A stretch of 64,000 nucleotides of DNA, from contig NZ_AP024650.1 of assembly GCF_019977275.1 (NCBI RefSeq), positions 496,001 through 560,000 on the forward strand, read 5' to 3'. Numbering within the stretch: position 1 is the stretch's first letter; each line of letters starts with the position of its first letter. The notes beneath the pieces are model-generated. The model was not told where the DNA came from. It made no database searches and saw only the letters and a list, made by a program, of their open reading frames with translations. A program made the position numbers and the translations under genes. Origin of the DNA: Arthrobacter sp. StoSoilB19 (GTDB lineage: Bacteria; Actinomycetota; Actinomycetes; Actinomycetales; Micrococcaceae). Positions 44,035-52,799 of the stretch are shown in pieces.

Positions 44035-45043
44035 CAAGAGCGGTGTGGCCTTCCTGGGCCTTGGACACATGGGGCGTCCCATGGCCCTGAACCTGGTCCG
44101 CGCCGGTTACCGGGTTGCTGGTTTCGACGTGGTCCCTGAAGCCCTGCAGTCGGCCCGTGCACAGGGCATACCGGTGGCAGGGAGCGCCGTGGAGGCGCTG
44201 GCCGGTGCCGACGTTGTCCTCACCATGTTCCCCAGCGGCCGCCACGTCCTGGACGCCTACGTGGGCGGTGCAGACGGACCCGGGCTGCTGGCAGAGGCGC
44301 CGGCCGGGACGATGTTCCTGGACTGTTCCACCATCAACGTCGACGAGGCCAGGGACGCCGCCCGCCTGGCCATCGAAGCAGGCCACCGCTCCGTTGACGC
44401 CCCCGTTTCCGGTGGCGTGGTGGGGGCCGAAGCAGGCACCCTGACCTTCATGGCCGGCGGCGACGGGGCTGACTTTGAGGCGGTGCGGCCGCTCCTGGAG
44501 GTCATGGGCAAGCGGGTGGTGCACTGCGGCGGACACGGAGCCGGCCAGGCGGCCAAGATCTGCAACAACCTCATCCTGGGCGTCTCGATGATTGCGGTCA
44601 GCGAGGCCTTCGTGCTCGGCGAAAAGCTGGGCCTGACCCACCAGGCCTTGTTCGACGTCGCTTCCGCCGCGTCCGGCCAGTGCTGGGCGCTGACCACCAA
44701 TTGTCCGGTGCCCGGACCGGTTCCCACCAGCCCCGCCAACAGGGACTACCAGCCGGGCTTTGCCGCAGCGCTCATGGCCAAGGACCTCAACCTCGCCGTC
44801 AACGCCCTGGACAGCACAGGGGTGGCGGGACAGATGGGAGCGCTCGCCGCCCGGATCTACGATAGGTTTGCCGCGGAAGGCGGCGCGGGCCGCGACTTCT
44901 CGGCCATCATCACCGACATCCGCGACGCCTCCGGGCAGCATGCAGCGAGGCAGCAAGAGCCGGCGGCGGGGGAGAACACCGGCACGGAAATGCCGGGCCG
45001 GCCAGGGACCACAACAGCACACGACGACGGGAGCCCCGAATGA
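44027..45043 (+). CDS. mmsB: 3-hydroxyisobutyrate dehydrogenase
   Basis: Oxidises 3-hydroxyisobutyrate to methylmalonate semialdehyde with NAD+. N-terminal [15 protein letters not shown]ossmann motif, [15 protein letters not shown] substrate loop, and catalytic Lys in [11 protein letters not shown]. The domain ends near residue 298; about 40 further residues are Gln/Glu/Gly/Thr-rich and look disordered. Overlaps the hydrolase by 8 bp and the next hydratase by 4 bp. Confidence 0.93.
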   Translation: MPDKSGVAFLGLGHMGRPMALNLVRAGYRVAGFDVVPEALQSARAQGIPVAGSAVEALAGADVVLTMFPSGRHVLDAYVGGADGPGLLAEAPAGTMFLDCSTINVDEARDAARLAIEAGHRSVDAPVSGGVVGAEAGTLTFMAGGDGADFEAVRPLLEVMGKRVVHCGGHGAGQAAKICNNLILGVSMIAVSEAFVLGEKLGLTHQALFDVASAASGQCWALTTNCPVPGPVPTSPANRDYQPGFAAALMAKDLNLAVNALDSTGVAGQMGALAARIYDRFAAEGGAGRDFSAIITDIRDASGQHAARQQEPAAGENTGTEMPGRPGTTTAHDDGSPE

Positions 45044-45816
45044 CGGAGTACGCCAACATCCTGGTGGAGCAGCAGGGCAGGGTAGGGCTGGTAACCCTCA
45101 ACAGGCCGTCGGCGTTGAACGCGCTGAACAAGGCCACCATGGAGGAGTTGGTGGCCGCCGTTACCGCCATGGATTCCGATCCCGGTTTGGGTGCCGTGGT
45201 GATCACCGGCTCGGGCAAAGCGTTCGCGGCCGGAGCCGACATCAAGGAAATGGCGGACCAGGGCTACATGGACATGTATGCCGCCGACTGGTTCCGGGGC
45301 TGGGAGGACTTTGCCCGGCTGCGGATTCCCACCATCGCTGCGGTGTCCGGGTTTGCCCTGGGCGGCGGCTGCGAACTGGCCATGATGTGCGACCTCATCA
45401 TCGCCGGGGACAACGCCAGATTCGGCCAACCGGAAATCAACCTCGCCGTACTCCCCGGCATGGGCGGCTCGCAGCGGCTCACCCGGGCCGTGGGCAAGGC
45501 GAAGGCCATGGACATGATCCTCACCGGCAGGTTCATCGAGGCGGAGGAAGCCGACCGGTGCGGGCTGGTGTCCCGTGTGGTTCCGGCGGCGGACGTCGTG
45601 TCCGAGGCACTCAAGGTGGCAGGGGTGATTGCCGCCAAGTCCAAGCCCGCGGCGATGGCTGCCAAGGAAGCTGTCAATGCCGCCTTTGAAACCGGGCTGG
45701 CCCAGGGGGTGTTGTTCGAACGGCGGCTCTTCCACTCCCTGTTCGCCACGGAGGACCAAAAGGAAGGCATGGCGGCGTTCGCCGAGAAGCGCCAGCCGGA
45801 ATTCAAGCACCGGTAA
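45040..45816 (+). CDS. Enoyl-CoA hydratase
   Basis: 258-residue crotonase. AAGADIKEM and [19 protein letters not shown] give the oxyanion hole and first Glu; [16 protein letters not shown] gives the second Glu, so true hydratase chemistry is expected. In this operon it probably hydrates methacrylyl-CoA, completing the valine branch with the two preceding enzymes. GTG/ATG overlap of 4 bp with mmsB. Confidence 0.92.
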   Translation: MTEYANILVEQQGRVGLVTLNRPSALNALNKATMEELVAAVTAMDSDPGLGAVVITGSGKAFAAGADIKEMADQGYMDMYAADWFRGWEDFARLRIPTIAAVSGFALGGGCELAMMCDLIIAGDNARFGQPEINLAVLPGMGGSQRLTRAVGKAKAMDMILTGRFIEAEEADRCGLVSRVVPAADVVSEALKVAGVIAAKSKPAAMAAKEAVNAAFETGLAQGVLFERRLFHSLFATEDQKEGMAAFAEKRQPEFKHR

Positions 45817-45843
45817 CCCGGGCGCAGGGGACGGGACGGGCGT

Positions 45844-46527
45844 ATGTGGACAATCTTGACCGGTGCAGCCAGCCCCACTGAGGGACTCACCGGAATCGTC
45901 GGGTTTGCGGCGAGGGCCATCGACACTTTGGGGGAGTGGGGCGTGGGGGGCTTCACGCTCGCCGAAACCGTGGTGCCTCCCATCCCCAGCGAGGTGATCC
46001 TCCCCCTGGCGGGATATCTGGCCAAGCAGGGCTCCCTGAACCTTTTCCTCGTTTTTGCCACCAGCACCCTTGGCGCTTATCTGGGGGCGCTGTTCCTTTA
46101 CTGGCTCGGCGCCAAGCTGGGGCTGGAGCGGTCCATCCGGTGGTTGTCCAAACTGCCCTTGGTGGACCGCGAAGACTTCGAACACGCGGCAGGATGGTTC
46201 CGCCGCCACGGCAGGTCATCCATCTTCTTCGGCCGCCTGTTGCCCGGCGTCCGCAGCCTCATCTCCCTTCCGGCGGGGGCGGCGGCCATGCCCTTTGCCA
46301 CCTTCACCCTGTTCACCCTGGCCGGCAGCGGGCTGTGGAACGGCGCCCTCATCGGCCTGGGCTACCTGCTGGGCACCCAATACAGGCTGATCGAGGAGTA
46401 CTCACGCTTCCTGAACTATGCCGTCTACGCCGGATTGGCCATTGCCGTGGTGCTGCTGGTGGTCCGGCGGACCCGGCGCGCCAAGACTGATCGGGCGGGC
46501 GCCGGCAGCTCCAAGACCAGCCGCTAG
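45844..46527 (+). CDS. DedA family membrane protein
   Basis: 227 residues with the DedA/SNARE-associated fold. The amphipathic re-entrant motif ETVVPPIPSEVILPLAGYLA and later FGRLLPGVRSLISLPAGAAAMP are family signatures. DedA proteins act as phospholipid (undecaprenyl-phosphate or PE) scramblases/flippases and support membrane potential. ATG is 27 bp after the hydratase; ribosome site is weak. Confidence 0.92.
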   Translation: MWTILTGAASPTEGLTGIVGFAARAIDTLGEWGVGGFTLAETVVPPIPSEVILPLAGYLAKQGSLNLFLVFATSTLGAYLGALFLYWLGAKLGLERSIRWLSKLPLVDREDFEHAAGWFRRHGRSSIFFGRLLPGVRSLISLPAGAAAMPFATFTLFTLAGSGLWNGALIGLGYLLGTQYRLIEEYSRFLNYAVYAGLAIAVVLLVVRRTRRAKTDRAGAGSSKTSR

Positions 46528-46546
46528 GCTGCCTTCCGCCTCTGCC

Positions 46547-47329
46547 CTACAGATACTTCTCCGCAAAACTGCGAAGGGCCGCCCGAACGAAGCCCGCCCC
46601 CTCCACTCCGCCGTAATTGGCGGCGAAGCGCAGGTCTTCCACGTACATGTCCGCCAGCCCCAGGACGTATCCCTTGACATTCCCGCTGTTTCCGGCGGCC
46701 GGAGTCCCGGGGATGGACCTCAGCCAGTCGACGTGCCGCGTTGCCAGTTCCCGGGCCTCGGGACCGTCCGCAGCAACGCCGGAGCGGGCGGCAGCCTTCC
46801 AGTCGTTGCCAAGGGTTTCCACCTTGGACATCCACTCCTGCTTTTCGTCCGACGCCATGCCGCGCCACCACGCGTCGGATTTTGCGTAGGCCTCCTTGCC
46901 CCACCGTTCCTCCACCTCATCCTTGTACTGGGTGTGGTCGAAGCCGTCGAACATGTCCTCTGCCATCAGTTGGCCTCCTGCCCTTACTGTTTCAATGGTT
47001 CGCCGCACGGATTGCATTTGCCGTGCCAGCCGCTGCTGCTCCTGTCCGAGCCACTCAAGATGACGGGTGAGCGCGGTGACCGGGTCAGCCTGCTGGTGGA
47101 AGACCTCCGCGATGGCCGGCAGGCCCAGGCCCAGCTCCCGCAGCAGGAGAATGCGCTGCAGTTGGAGGAGGGCGGCGCCGTCGTAATAGCGGTAACCGTT
47201 GCTGCCCACCCTGCTGGGCTTCAGCAGGCCGATGTCATCGTAGTGGCGCAGCGTGCGGCTGGTGGTGCCGGCCATCCTGGCTACGTCCTGGATGGACCAG
47301 TCCGTGCCGGTGTCGGGGATGTCTTCCAT
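46547..47329 (-). CDS. MerR-family regulator with TipAS domain
   Basis: 260 residues: MerR winged helix (IQDVARMAGTTSRTLRHYDDIGLL, about 10-33; recognition to residue 80), coiled linker (80-125) and a C-terminal TipAS-type drug-binding domain (about 135-250). TipAL in Streptomyces binds thiopeptides covalently through a Cys in this domain; I see no Cys here, so capture would be non-covalent. ATG is 6 nt from a -10 box, giving a near-leaderless mRNA. Autoregulation is expected from the operator inside its promoter. Confidence 0.9.
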   Translation of the reverse strand: MEDIPDTGTDWSIQDVARMAGTTSRTLRHYDDIGLLKPSRVGSNGYRYYDGAALLQLQRILLLRELGLGLPAIAEVFHQQADPVTALTRHLEWLGQEQQRLARQMQSVRRTIETVRAGGQLMAEDMFDGFDHTQYKDEVEERWGKEAYAKSDAWWRGMASDEKQEWMSKVETLGNDWKAAARSGVAADGPEARELATRHVDWLRSIPGTPAAGNSGNVKGYVLGLADMYVEDLRFAANYGGVEGAGFVRAALRSFAEKYL

Positions 47330-47335
47330 GCTCCG

Positions 47336-47366
47336 AGCCTAGGGTTTGACGCTGCGTCAAGGTCAA
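47336..47366 (-). promoter_or_regulatory. MerR-type promoter with 19-bp spacer
   Basis: On the minus strand: TTGACC, exactly 19 bp, then TAGGCT, 6 nt before the ATG of the TipA-like regulator. The spacer contains TTGACGCAGCGTCAA, a perfect 15-bp dyad, the usual MerR operator. Long spacers are how MerR proteins hold promoters inactive until induced. Confidence 0.85.
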
Positions 47367-47379
47367 GGTCAAGGTCAAG
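47356..47379 (+). repeat. Four tandem GTCAAG hexamers
   Basis: GTCAAG x4 overlaps the MerR-type -35 box, so each unit offers a TTGACC-like -35 at 6-bp steps from the fixed -10. Changing copy number would leave the nearest -35 in place but alter flanking contacts. Confidence 0.85.
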
Positions 47380-47390
47380 GTTTGAAATTG

Positions 47391-47720
47391 TCACCGCGCC
47401 TGCCGGCGGCGCCTGGCCTGGGCCACCAGCCGCGTGAAAGCGAAAACAAACACTGCCTCGATCACCAGCATGAGGCCCGCCAGCAGCCACTGCTGCCGGC
47501 TGATGAACACAATGCACCCGGTCAGGGCCAGGATGGTTCCCAGCGCCAGGGCGTAAACGGCAAAGCCGACCGCCACCCGGGCGCTGCGTACCCCGGTGCG
47601 GAAGCCGAAACCGTAGGGCTCCCCGCCGGGCTGGCCCGGCACGCGGTCCGGTGCAGCGGGCCCCAGAGCGTCAAACTCCTCCCACGGATCCTTGTCCCTG
47701 TCCTGGTCCTGTCCGGTCAT
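47391..47720 (-). CDS. Hypothetical membrane protein, 109 aa
   Basis: Acidic N-terminus with repeated DQDRDKDPWEEFDALGP, then two TM helices (about 48-70 and 74-96) and a strongly basic tail (ARRRRQAR). No family recognised. Its stop is 61 bp from the MerR start on the same strand, with the promoter of that gene between, so it is transcribed toward it but probably separately. Confidence 0.7.
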   Translation of the reverse strand: MTGQDQDRDKDPWEEFDALGPAAPDRVPGQPGGEPYGFGFRTGVRSARVAVGFAVYALALGTILALTGCIVFISRQQWLLAGLMLVIEAVFVFAFTRLVAQARRRRQAR

Positions 47721-47796
47721 GGATCAATTATCCCAAAAGGGAAACCGGAGGACTGGCCCCGGGAACACGTGCCCCACAAAACCCCCACATAAAAGC

Positions 47797-47830
47797 AGCG
47801 GCCCCTCCAACCTGAGCTGGAGGGGCCGCT
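47797..47830 (-). terminator. Intrinsic terminator of cspA
   Basis: A 13-bp perfect stem (AGCGGCCCCTCCA) with 8-nt loop, followed on the minus strand by GCTTTTAT, 38 bp after the cold-shock gene. Confidence 0.9.
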
Positions 47831-47868
47831 GGATGGGGTCCCGGCAGGTGCCGGAGGCCGCCGAAGAC

Positions 47869-48072
47869 TTAGAGCGGGCGGATGTTCTCTGCCTGCGGGC
47901 CCTTGGGGCCCTGGGTCACATCGAATTCGACCTTCTGGTTCTCGTCCAGTGAGCGGTAGCCGCTGGTGGCGATTGCCGAGTAGTGGGCGAAAACGTCAGC
48001 GGACCCGTCATCGGGGGCAATGAAGCCAAAACCCTTTTCGGCGTTGAACCATTTAACTGTGCCTGTTGCCAT
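47869..48072 (-). CDS. cspA: Cold shock protein
   Basis: 67-residue OB-fold RNA/DNA-binding protein. RNP1 KGFGFI and RNP2 DVFAHY are intact; [18 protein letters not shown] is the classic start. Acts as an RNA chaperone. Its mRNA has a ~75-nt leader from a good promoter at 48154-48182; GAAGGA precedes the ATG. Confidence 0.97.
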   Translation of the reverse strand: MATGTVKWFNAEKGFGFIAPDDGSADVFAHYSAIATSGYRSLDENQKVEFDVTQGPKGPQAENIRPL

Positions 48073-48153
48073 GGCTGCATTCCTTCATGTGACTCTGATT
48101 CTCTCCCCGGGGAATCATCCCGGAGTGCGCGGGAGTTAGTCCCCGCAGTCCCA

Positions 48154-48182
48154 AACGTACGGGGCACAGGGCCCGGGTGCAA
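48154..48182 (-). promoter_or_regulatory. cspA promoter
   Basis: On the minus strand TTGCAC, 17 bp, TACGTT, about 80 bp upstream of the cold-shock start. The leader between can fold a GC hairpin (CTCCGGG/CCCGGGGAG) and holds a short overlapping reading frame. Confidence 0.65.
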
Positions 48183-48204
48183 GGGTAAGGGCCATAAACC
48201 GCGG

Positions 48205-48831
48205 TTACCGCATGCCCTCACGGCGTATCGCGGTGGCAATAGCGGCCGCCCGCGTATCCACTCCGAGCTTTGCGTAGATGTGCGCCAGGTGGGTTTTGAC
48301 GGTGGCCTCGGAGATGAAAAGCCGCCGCCCGAGCTCCCTGTTACTGAGGCCTTCAGTGAGCAAACTGAGCAATTCTGCCTCCCGGGGGGTGAGGACTTCT
48401 TCGGGGTTGCGCAGCTGCTGGAACAACCGCGAGGCCACCGGCGGGCTCATCACGCTCCTGCCCTGAACCGCGCCGCGTATGGCGGCAAAGATTTCCTCCG
48501 GTGCGGCGTCCTTCAACAGGTAGCCCATGGCACCGGAATCGACTGCGCGGACAATATCGGCATCCGAGTCGTAGGTGGTGAAAACCAGGACTGCCTGCCC
48601 GCTGTTGAGATCCCGGATCCGCCTGATGGCCTCGATTCCATCCATGCCAGGGCCCATGGCAAGGTCCATCACCACCACAGCCGGGAGGTGCGCATGCACC
48701 AGCTGCAACGCTTCCTCTCCCGAGGATGCCTCCGCCACAACCGCCAGGTCAGGCTGGGTTCCCAGCAACGCGCGCAGCCCGCTCCTGACCACAAGGTGGT
48801 CGTCCACCAGCAGGACCGTGATGCTGCTCAT
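48205..48831 (-). CDS. LuxR/NarL-family response regulator (SenR-like)
   Basis: 208 residues. Receiver with acidic DD at 10-11 and phospho-site Asp56 (VVMDLAMGPGMDG), then LuxR HTH (LTPREAELLSLLTEGLSNRELGRRL). Partner of the overlapping kinase. Probably regulates the secreted HbpS-like gene divergent from the pair. Confidence 0.93.
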   Translation of the reverse strand: MSSITVLLVDDHLVVRSGLRALLGTQPDLAVVAEASSGEEALQLVHAHLPAVVVMDLAMGPGMDGIEAIRRIRDLNSGQAVLVFTTYDSDADIVRAVDSGAMGYLLKDAAPEEIFAAIRGAVQGRSVMSPPVASRLFQQLRNPEEVLTPREAELLSLLTEGLSNRELGRRLFISEATVKTHLAHIYAKLGVDTRAAAIATAIRREGMR

Positions 48832-50057
48832 GCGCCCTCCAACGGCAATTGCGCCGCCACGATGGTCCCCTCGCCGGGGGCACTTTGGATCGAGAATATG
48901 CCACCCAGCTGCTCCACCCGCTGCCGCATGGCCCGCAGGCCGTAACCTCCGGCCGTCGACGGCGGAGCTGCCGCCGCCGGATCAAAACCGGCGCCGTCGT
49001 CGTAGATGTCCAGGGTGACGGCGTCCGGCAGGAAGCCCACCGTCAGGGCAGCGACTGAAGCCGCAGCGTGCAGCGCGGTGTTGGAGGCCGCACTCTGCAC
49101 CACCCGCAGCAGTGCGTGCCGGATGTCCGGTGAGACTTGCCTGGGGGCTCCTGTCACCACAAGGGTGGCTTCCGGCAGGTATTGCCGGGCGGCCAGCAGC
49201 AGCGCTTCCGGCAGCGGCGTTGATTCCAGCCCGGGGGAAGCAAGCTCGTGGACCAGGCTCCGGGTTTCCGCCAGGTTGGTGCGGAGCAGGCTGGTGGCCT
49301 GGTGGAGATCCTGCTGCGCGGCGCCACTTGGCCAACCACGCCCCGCGGCTTCGAGCAGGAGCAGGCTGCTGGCGAGCCCCTGGGTGACGGTGTCGTGGAT
49401 TTCCCGGGACACCCGCTCCCGTTCGGCGATGGTGCCGGCCCGGCGTTCACTGGCCGCCAGCTGGCCTTGGGCCTCGGTAACCTCCGCATGCAGGCGGCGC
49501 TGCTCCTCGGCGTCGTGCTGTATCCGGTCATAGATGAGCGTCAGCATGACGCCTACGGCCACAGGCCCCAACAGCATGGCAAGGTCCGTACCGTTGCCCA
49601 GCCGGAACAGGCCGGCCGCGGTTGCCAGGGTGATGCCGCCCGCCAGGACGTAGGACGCAGCACCGCGCAGGGCACTCCTGCACAGGAAGAAGAGGGCGAA
49701 GGAACACCAGGCGAAGCTCGGTGCTGCCACCACCAGGACCGCCCAGACAGCCACCAACGCGACCATCCACGGCGCGCTGTGCCGGTCCCGCAGCGAGAGC
49801 AGGGCCACGACGGCGTACAGCAGGCAGGCGGCGGCGGCGAGTCCCAGGACCAGGACGTTGTCGGAAGGGGAATGCCGCATGACATAGCGCACCACCGATG
49901 CCACCAGGAGCACCGCGAAGCCCAGATGGACGGCGGCCTCAATGCTGCCCAGGCGGCCCTTGGGGGTGGGCGGCACCGGACGGGACGCGCCCCCGGCGCC
50001 CCCGGCGGCAACGGCGGCCGCCAGGCCGGTGGCCGGGGTGGAATCTTTGGCAGGCAT
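48828..50057 (-). CDS. Histidine kinase, NarL-type with 5-6 TM sensor (SenS-like)
   Basis: 409 residues: five or six TM helices (about 40-175) with short loops and no large extracellular domain, then HisKA_3 with His221 (REIHDTVTQGLA) and an HATPase_c domain ending GGYGLRAMRQRVEQLGG. This is the layout of SenS, which relies on an external partner. ATG at 50057; longer frames run into the divergent promoter. Overlaps its response regulator by 4 bp. Confidence 0.92.
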   Translation of the reverse strand: MPAKDSTPATGLAAAVAAGGAGGASRPVPPTPKGRLGSIEAAVHLGFAVLLVASVVRYVMRHSPSDNVLVLGLAAAACLLYAVVALLSLRDRHSAPWMVALVAVWAVLVVAAPSFAWCSFALFFLCRSALRGAASYVLAGGITLATAAGLFRLGNGTDLAMLLGPVAVGVMLTLIYDRIQHDAEEQRRLHAEVTEAQGQLAASERRAGTIAERERVSREIHDTVTQGLASSLLLLEAAGRGWPSGAAQQDLHQATSLLRTNLAETRSLVHELASPGLESTPLPEALLLAARQYLPEATLVVTGAPRQVSPDIRHALLRVVQSAASNTALHAAASVAALTVGFLPDAVTLDIYDDGAGFDPAAAAPPSTAGGYGLRAMRQRVEQLGGIFSIQSAPGEGTIVAAQLPLEGA

Positions 50058-50124
50058 GCGGGATCCGGATCTCGTGGTGGGAAGCACTGCCTTCCATGCT
50101 AGGGCTCCACGCCTGCAGGGTTCC

Positions 50125-50163
50125 TCAGCCTTTTGGCTGATACGGCTGGCCTTTCGGGCCAGC
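50125..50163. promoter_or_regulatory. Two adjacent hairpins in the divergent sensor promoter
   Basis: TCAGCC-TTTT-GGCTGA (50125-50140) is followed after 4 bp by GCTGGCC-TTTCG-GGCCAGC (50145-50163). Both lie between the kinase and the HbpS-like gene. Likely tandem regulator sites or leader structures. Confidence 0.55.
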
Positions 50164-50254
50164 AAGGGGCAGCCGAAGGCCCGATGCCACGCCAACCGCT
50201 GCCGAGAAGGATGGAAACCGGCAACAGCACACCTACCAACCCAAGGAACGCACC

Positions 50255-50833
50255 ATGAAGAAATCCCACAAGGCACTCACAGCCGCCGCAGCCGCAGCAA
50301 TCCTGGTCACGGCCGGAGCCACCGCAGCCGCCAACGCCGGCACCGGCCGCGTCAGCGGCACTGAAGCGCCCGCCGTCGTGCCCGCCGTTGACGTGCAGCC
50401 GGCGCCGGAGACTGTGGTGCAGCAGAACCGCATCTCCGCCACAGCCTCCGCCCAGGCAGTCGCCGCGGCACTCGCCAAGTGCCAGGCGGACAAACTGCCG
50501 TTCGTCACGGTGGCGCTCGTTGACCGCTTCGGCACCGTCCAGGCACTGCTGCGGGGAGACAATGCCGCGGCGCACACCATTGAGGCCGCCAAGGAAAAGG
50601 CCTACACCGCAGCAGCTTTCGGTACCCCCACCAGCGAGCTGGCCAAGCGCATCAATGGCAATGGCCCCTCGATCGCAGACTTGCCGGGCACCCTGTTCCT
50701 GGCAGGCGGAGTCCCGCTGAAGGTCAACGGCGTTTCCGTGGCCGGCATCGGTGTGGGCGGGGCGCCCGATGGCGCCCTTGACGAAGCGTGCGCCACTGCC
50801 GGCGCCGAGTCCATCGCAGGCACTGCGAAATAG
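50255..50833 (+). CDS. Secreted HbpS/GlcG-family protein
   Basis: 192 residues; signal peptide (about 1-27, TAAANA) then the GlcG/HbpS fold (about 55-185: ATASAQAVAAALAKCQADKLPFVTVALVDRFG and LPGTLFLAGGVPLKVNGVSVAGIGVGG, split here). HbpS of Streptomyces binds heme or iron outside the cell and switches the SenS kinase. Here it is exported and divergent from a SenS/SenR-like pair. ATG is preceded by AAGGAACG. Ends at a strong terminator. Confidence 0.88.
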   Translation: MKKSHKALTAAAAAAILVTAGATAAANAGTGRVSGTEAPAVVPAVDVQPAPETVVQQNRISATASAQAVAAALAKCQADKLPFVTVALVDRFGTVQALLRGDNAAAHTIEAAKEKAYTAAAFGTPTSELAKRINGNGPSIADLPGTLFLAGGVPLKVNGVSVAGIGVGGAPDGALDEACATAGAESIAGTAK

Positions 50834-50838
50834 GCTGC

Positions 50839-50875
50839 GGTCCGCCGTCGTGAAAGCAGCCCACGACGGCGGACC
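50839..50875. terminator. Bidirectional-type terminator after HbpS-like gene
   Basis: Perfect 14-bp stem (GGTCCGCCGTCGTG) with 9-nt loop, between the HbpS-like gene and the convergent thiolase. Confidence 0.85.
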
Positions 50876-50887
50876 GGCCCCGGACAG

Positions 50888-52081
50888 CTACACGGCCTCC
50901 AGGATGCTGACGTAATTGGCGATGCCCACGCCGCCCATGTTCTGCACGGCTGCCCGGCGCGGAGCCGGGAGCTGCATGTCGCCCGCGGTGCCCGTGAGCT
51001 GCATGGCCGCCAGGACGTGCTGGGACACGCCGGTGGCACCCACGGGGTGGCCTTTGGACTTGAGGCCTCCTGAGATATTGATGGGAAGTTTCCCGTCCTT
51101 GTAGACCAAGCCTTCCTGGAGCGCCCGGGCGCCCTGACCGGGTTCGGTCAGGCCCATGGCCTCGTACATGAGCAGCTCAGCGATGGTGAAGCAGTCATGG
51201 ACTTCGGCCAGGTCCAGGTCCTCAATCCCGACGCCGGCCATCGCCAGGGCACGCTGCCAGGACACCCGCGTGGCTTCGAACGCCGTCGGGTCCCTGCGCG
51301 CCGCGGGGAAGAAGTCGTTGGCCTGGCCAAAGCCGGCGAGCCGTACCGGTGCCGTGAGGCCTCCGGTTGGCGAAGTGGACAGCACGACGGCGGCGGCACC
51401 GTCGGACACGGGGGAACAGTCGGTCCGGCGCAGGGGATCGGCCACCATGGGGTTCTTGTCCGAGACGGTTTGGCAGAACTCCTCGCCGAGGTCCTTGCGG
51501 AGCTGGGCGTACGGGTTGTCCACGCCGTTGCGGTGGTTCTTGGCCGCGATGGTACCCAGGACGTCGCCCAGCTTCCCGTCAGCGTCGTAGCGTTTGGCGT
51601 AGTGCCTGGCCACTTCCGCGAAGAGTCCGGTGAACCCGGTGGTGGAGGGCCTGCCGGCCATGTCGTAGTCGGCGCCCAGCAGCCCGGCGCCCACCACATC
51701 AGCTCCCGCGTGGGTCATCTTTTCGGCGCCGATCACCAGGACCGTTTTGGCGGTTCCGGCGAGCAGTGCCTTGGTGCCTTGCTGGAAGGCCGCCGAGCCC
51801 GAGGCGCACGCGTTCTCCACGCGGGTGGACGGGACGTTGGCCAGGTCCGGTGACACCTGCAGCGCCAGGGAGGATGGAAACGCCAGCGGCATCATGCCGG
51901 AGTTGAACTGTCCCACGTAGATTTCATCGATCCGGGCCGGCTCAATCCCTGCGCTGCTGATGGCGTCCGTGGCCACCTGGACGATGAGGGATTCCAGGGT
52001 GTCGTCGGTGAGCTTCCCGAACCTGCTGTGACCCCAGCCGGTGATCAGGACATCCTTGCCGAACTGCTTTTTGAGGCTCAT
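50888..52081 (-). CDS. Thiolase family acyltransferase
   Basis: 397 residues, of the SCP2/AcaB-like branch. Catalytic Cys92 in [11 protein letters not shown], His in VHDCFTIAE, and the second Cys/His region [14 protein letters not shown]. Cleaves acetoacetyl-CoA or a longer 3-ketoacyl-CoA to acetyl-CoA plus acyl-CoA. ATG overlaps the CoA-transferase B stop by 4 bp; last gene of the operon. Confidence 0.92.
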   Translation of the reverse strand: MSLKKQFGKDVLITGWGHSRFGKLTDDTLESLIVQVATDAISSAGIEPARIDEIYVGQFNSGMMPLAFPSSLALQVSPDLANVPSTRVENACASGSAAFQQGTKALLAGTAKTVLVIGAEKMTHAGADVVGAGLLGADYDMAGRPSTTGFTGLFAEVARHYAKRYDADGKLGDVLGTIAAKNHRNGVDNPYAQLRKDLGEEFCQTVSDKNPMVADPLRRTDCSPVSDGAAAVVLSTSPTGGLTAPVRLAGFGQANDFFPAARRDPTAFEATRVSWQRALAMAGVGIEDLDLAEVHDCFTIAELLMYEAMGLTEPGQGARALQEGLVYKDGKLPINISGGLKSKGHPVGATGVSQHVLAAMQLTGTAGDMQLPAPRRAAVQNMGGVGIANYVSILEAV

Positions 52082-52767
52082 GCCGAGGCTCCTTCCAAGG
52101 TGGTGGCTGGATCGAGGGAGTGGGCGACCTCAAAGCCGGCTTCGGTCATTTCCCGGATGTCCTCCACGGTGACCCCCGGTGCCAGCCTGGTCAGCGTGAG
52201 CTGCCGCCCGCCGTCGTCCTTTTTGTGAAGGTCGAAGACGGCGAGGTCGCTGATGATCCGGTCCACGCAGCTGAGCCCGGTCAGCGGCAGCGTGCATTCG
52301 CGGACGATTTTGGCGGTGCCGTCCTTGGCGTTGTGTTCGGTGAGGACCACCACGCGCGGTGTTCCTGCCACCAGATCCATGGCACCGCCCATGCCTTTGA
52401 CCATCTTCCCGGGGATGGTCCAGTTGGCCAGGTCGCCGTTGCCGGAGACCTGCATGGCGCCCAGGATGGCCACCTTGACGTGCCCGCCCCGGATCATGCC
52501 GAACGAGGTGGCGGAGTCGAAGATGCTGCCGCCCGGCAGGACCGTGACGGTCTGCTTGCCGGCGTTGATGAGGTCGGCGTCCTCCTCGCCCTCGTACGGG
52601 AACGGGCCCATGCCCAGCAGCCCGTTCTCGCTCTGCAGCACCACCCGCACGCCCTCAGGCAGGTTGTTCGCCACCAGCGTGGGGATGCCGATCCCCAGGT
52701 TTACGTAGTCGCCGTCGTTCAGTTCCTCGGCCGCAATCGCAGCCATTTCATCCCTGGTCCATCCCAT
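52078..52767 (-). CDS. 3-oxoacid CoA-transferase, subunit B
   Basis: 229 residues. The catalytic Glu47 lies in [12 protein letters not shown]. With subunit A it moves CoA from succinyl-CoA (or acetyl-CoA) to acetoacetate or another short 3-oxoacid. ATG at 52767; the longer reading frame to 53475 overlaps the transporter gene and is not used. Separated from subunit A by atoE. Confidence 0.92.
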   Translation of the reverse strand: MGWTRDEMAAIAAEELNDGDYVNLGIGIPTLVANNLPEGVRVVLQSENGLLGMGPFPYEGEEDADLINAGKQTVTVLPGGSIFDSATSFGMIRGGHVKVAILGAMQVSGNGDLANWTIPGKMVKGMGGAMDLVAGTPRVVVLTEHNAKDGTAKIVRECTLPLTGLSCVDRIISDLAVFDLHKKDDGGRQLTLTRLAPGVTVEDIREMTEAGFEVAHSLDPATTLEGASA

Positions 52768-52799
52768 GGGTTTTCTCCTTTGGTCGTCTTGGCTGTAAT

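Noticed and set aside
47346..47380. CRISPR-like repeat
   Set aside because: GTCAAG units are 6 bp, contiguous and without spacers; they are part of a promoter.
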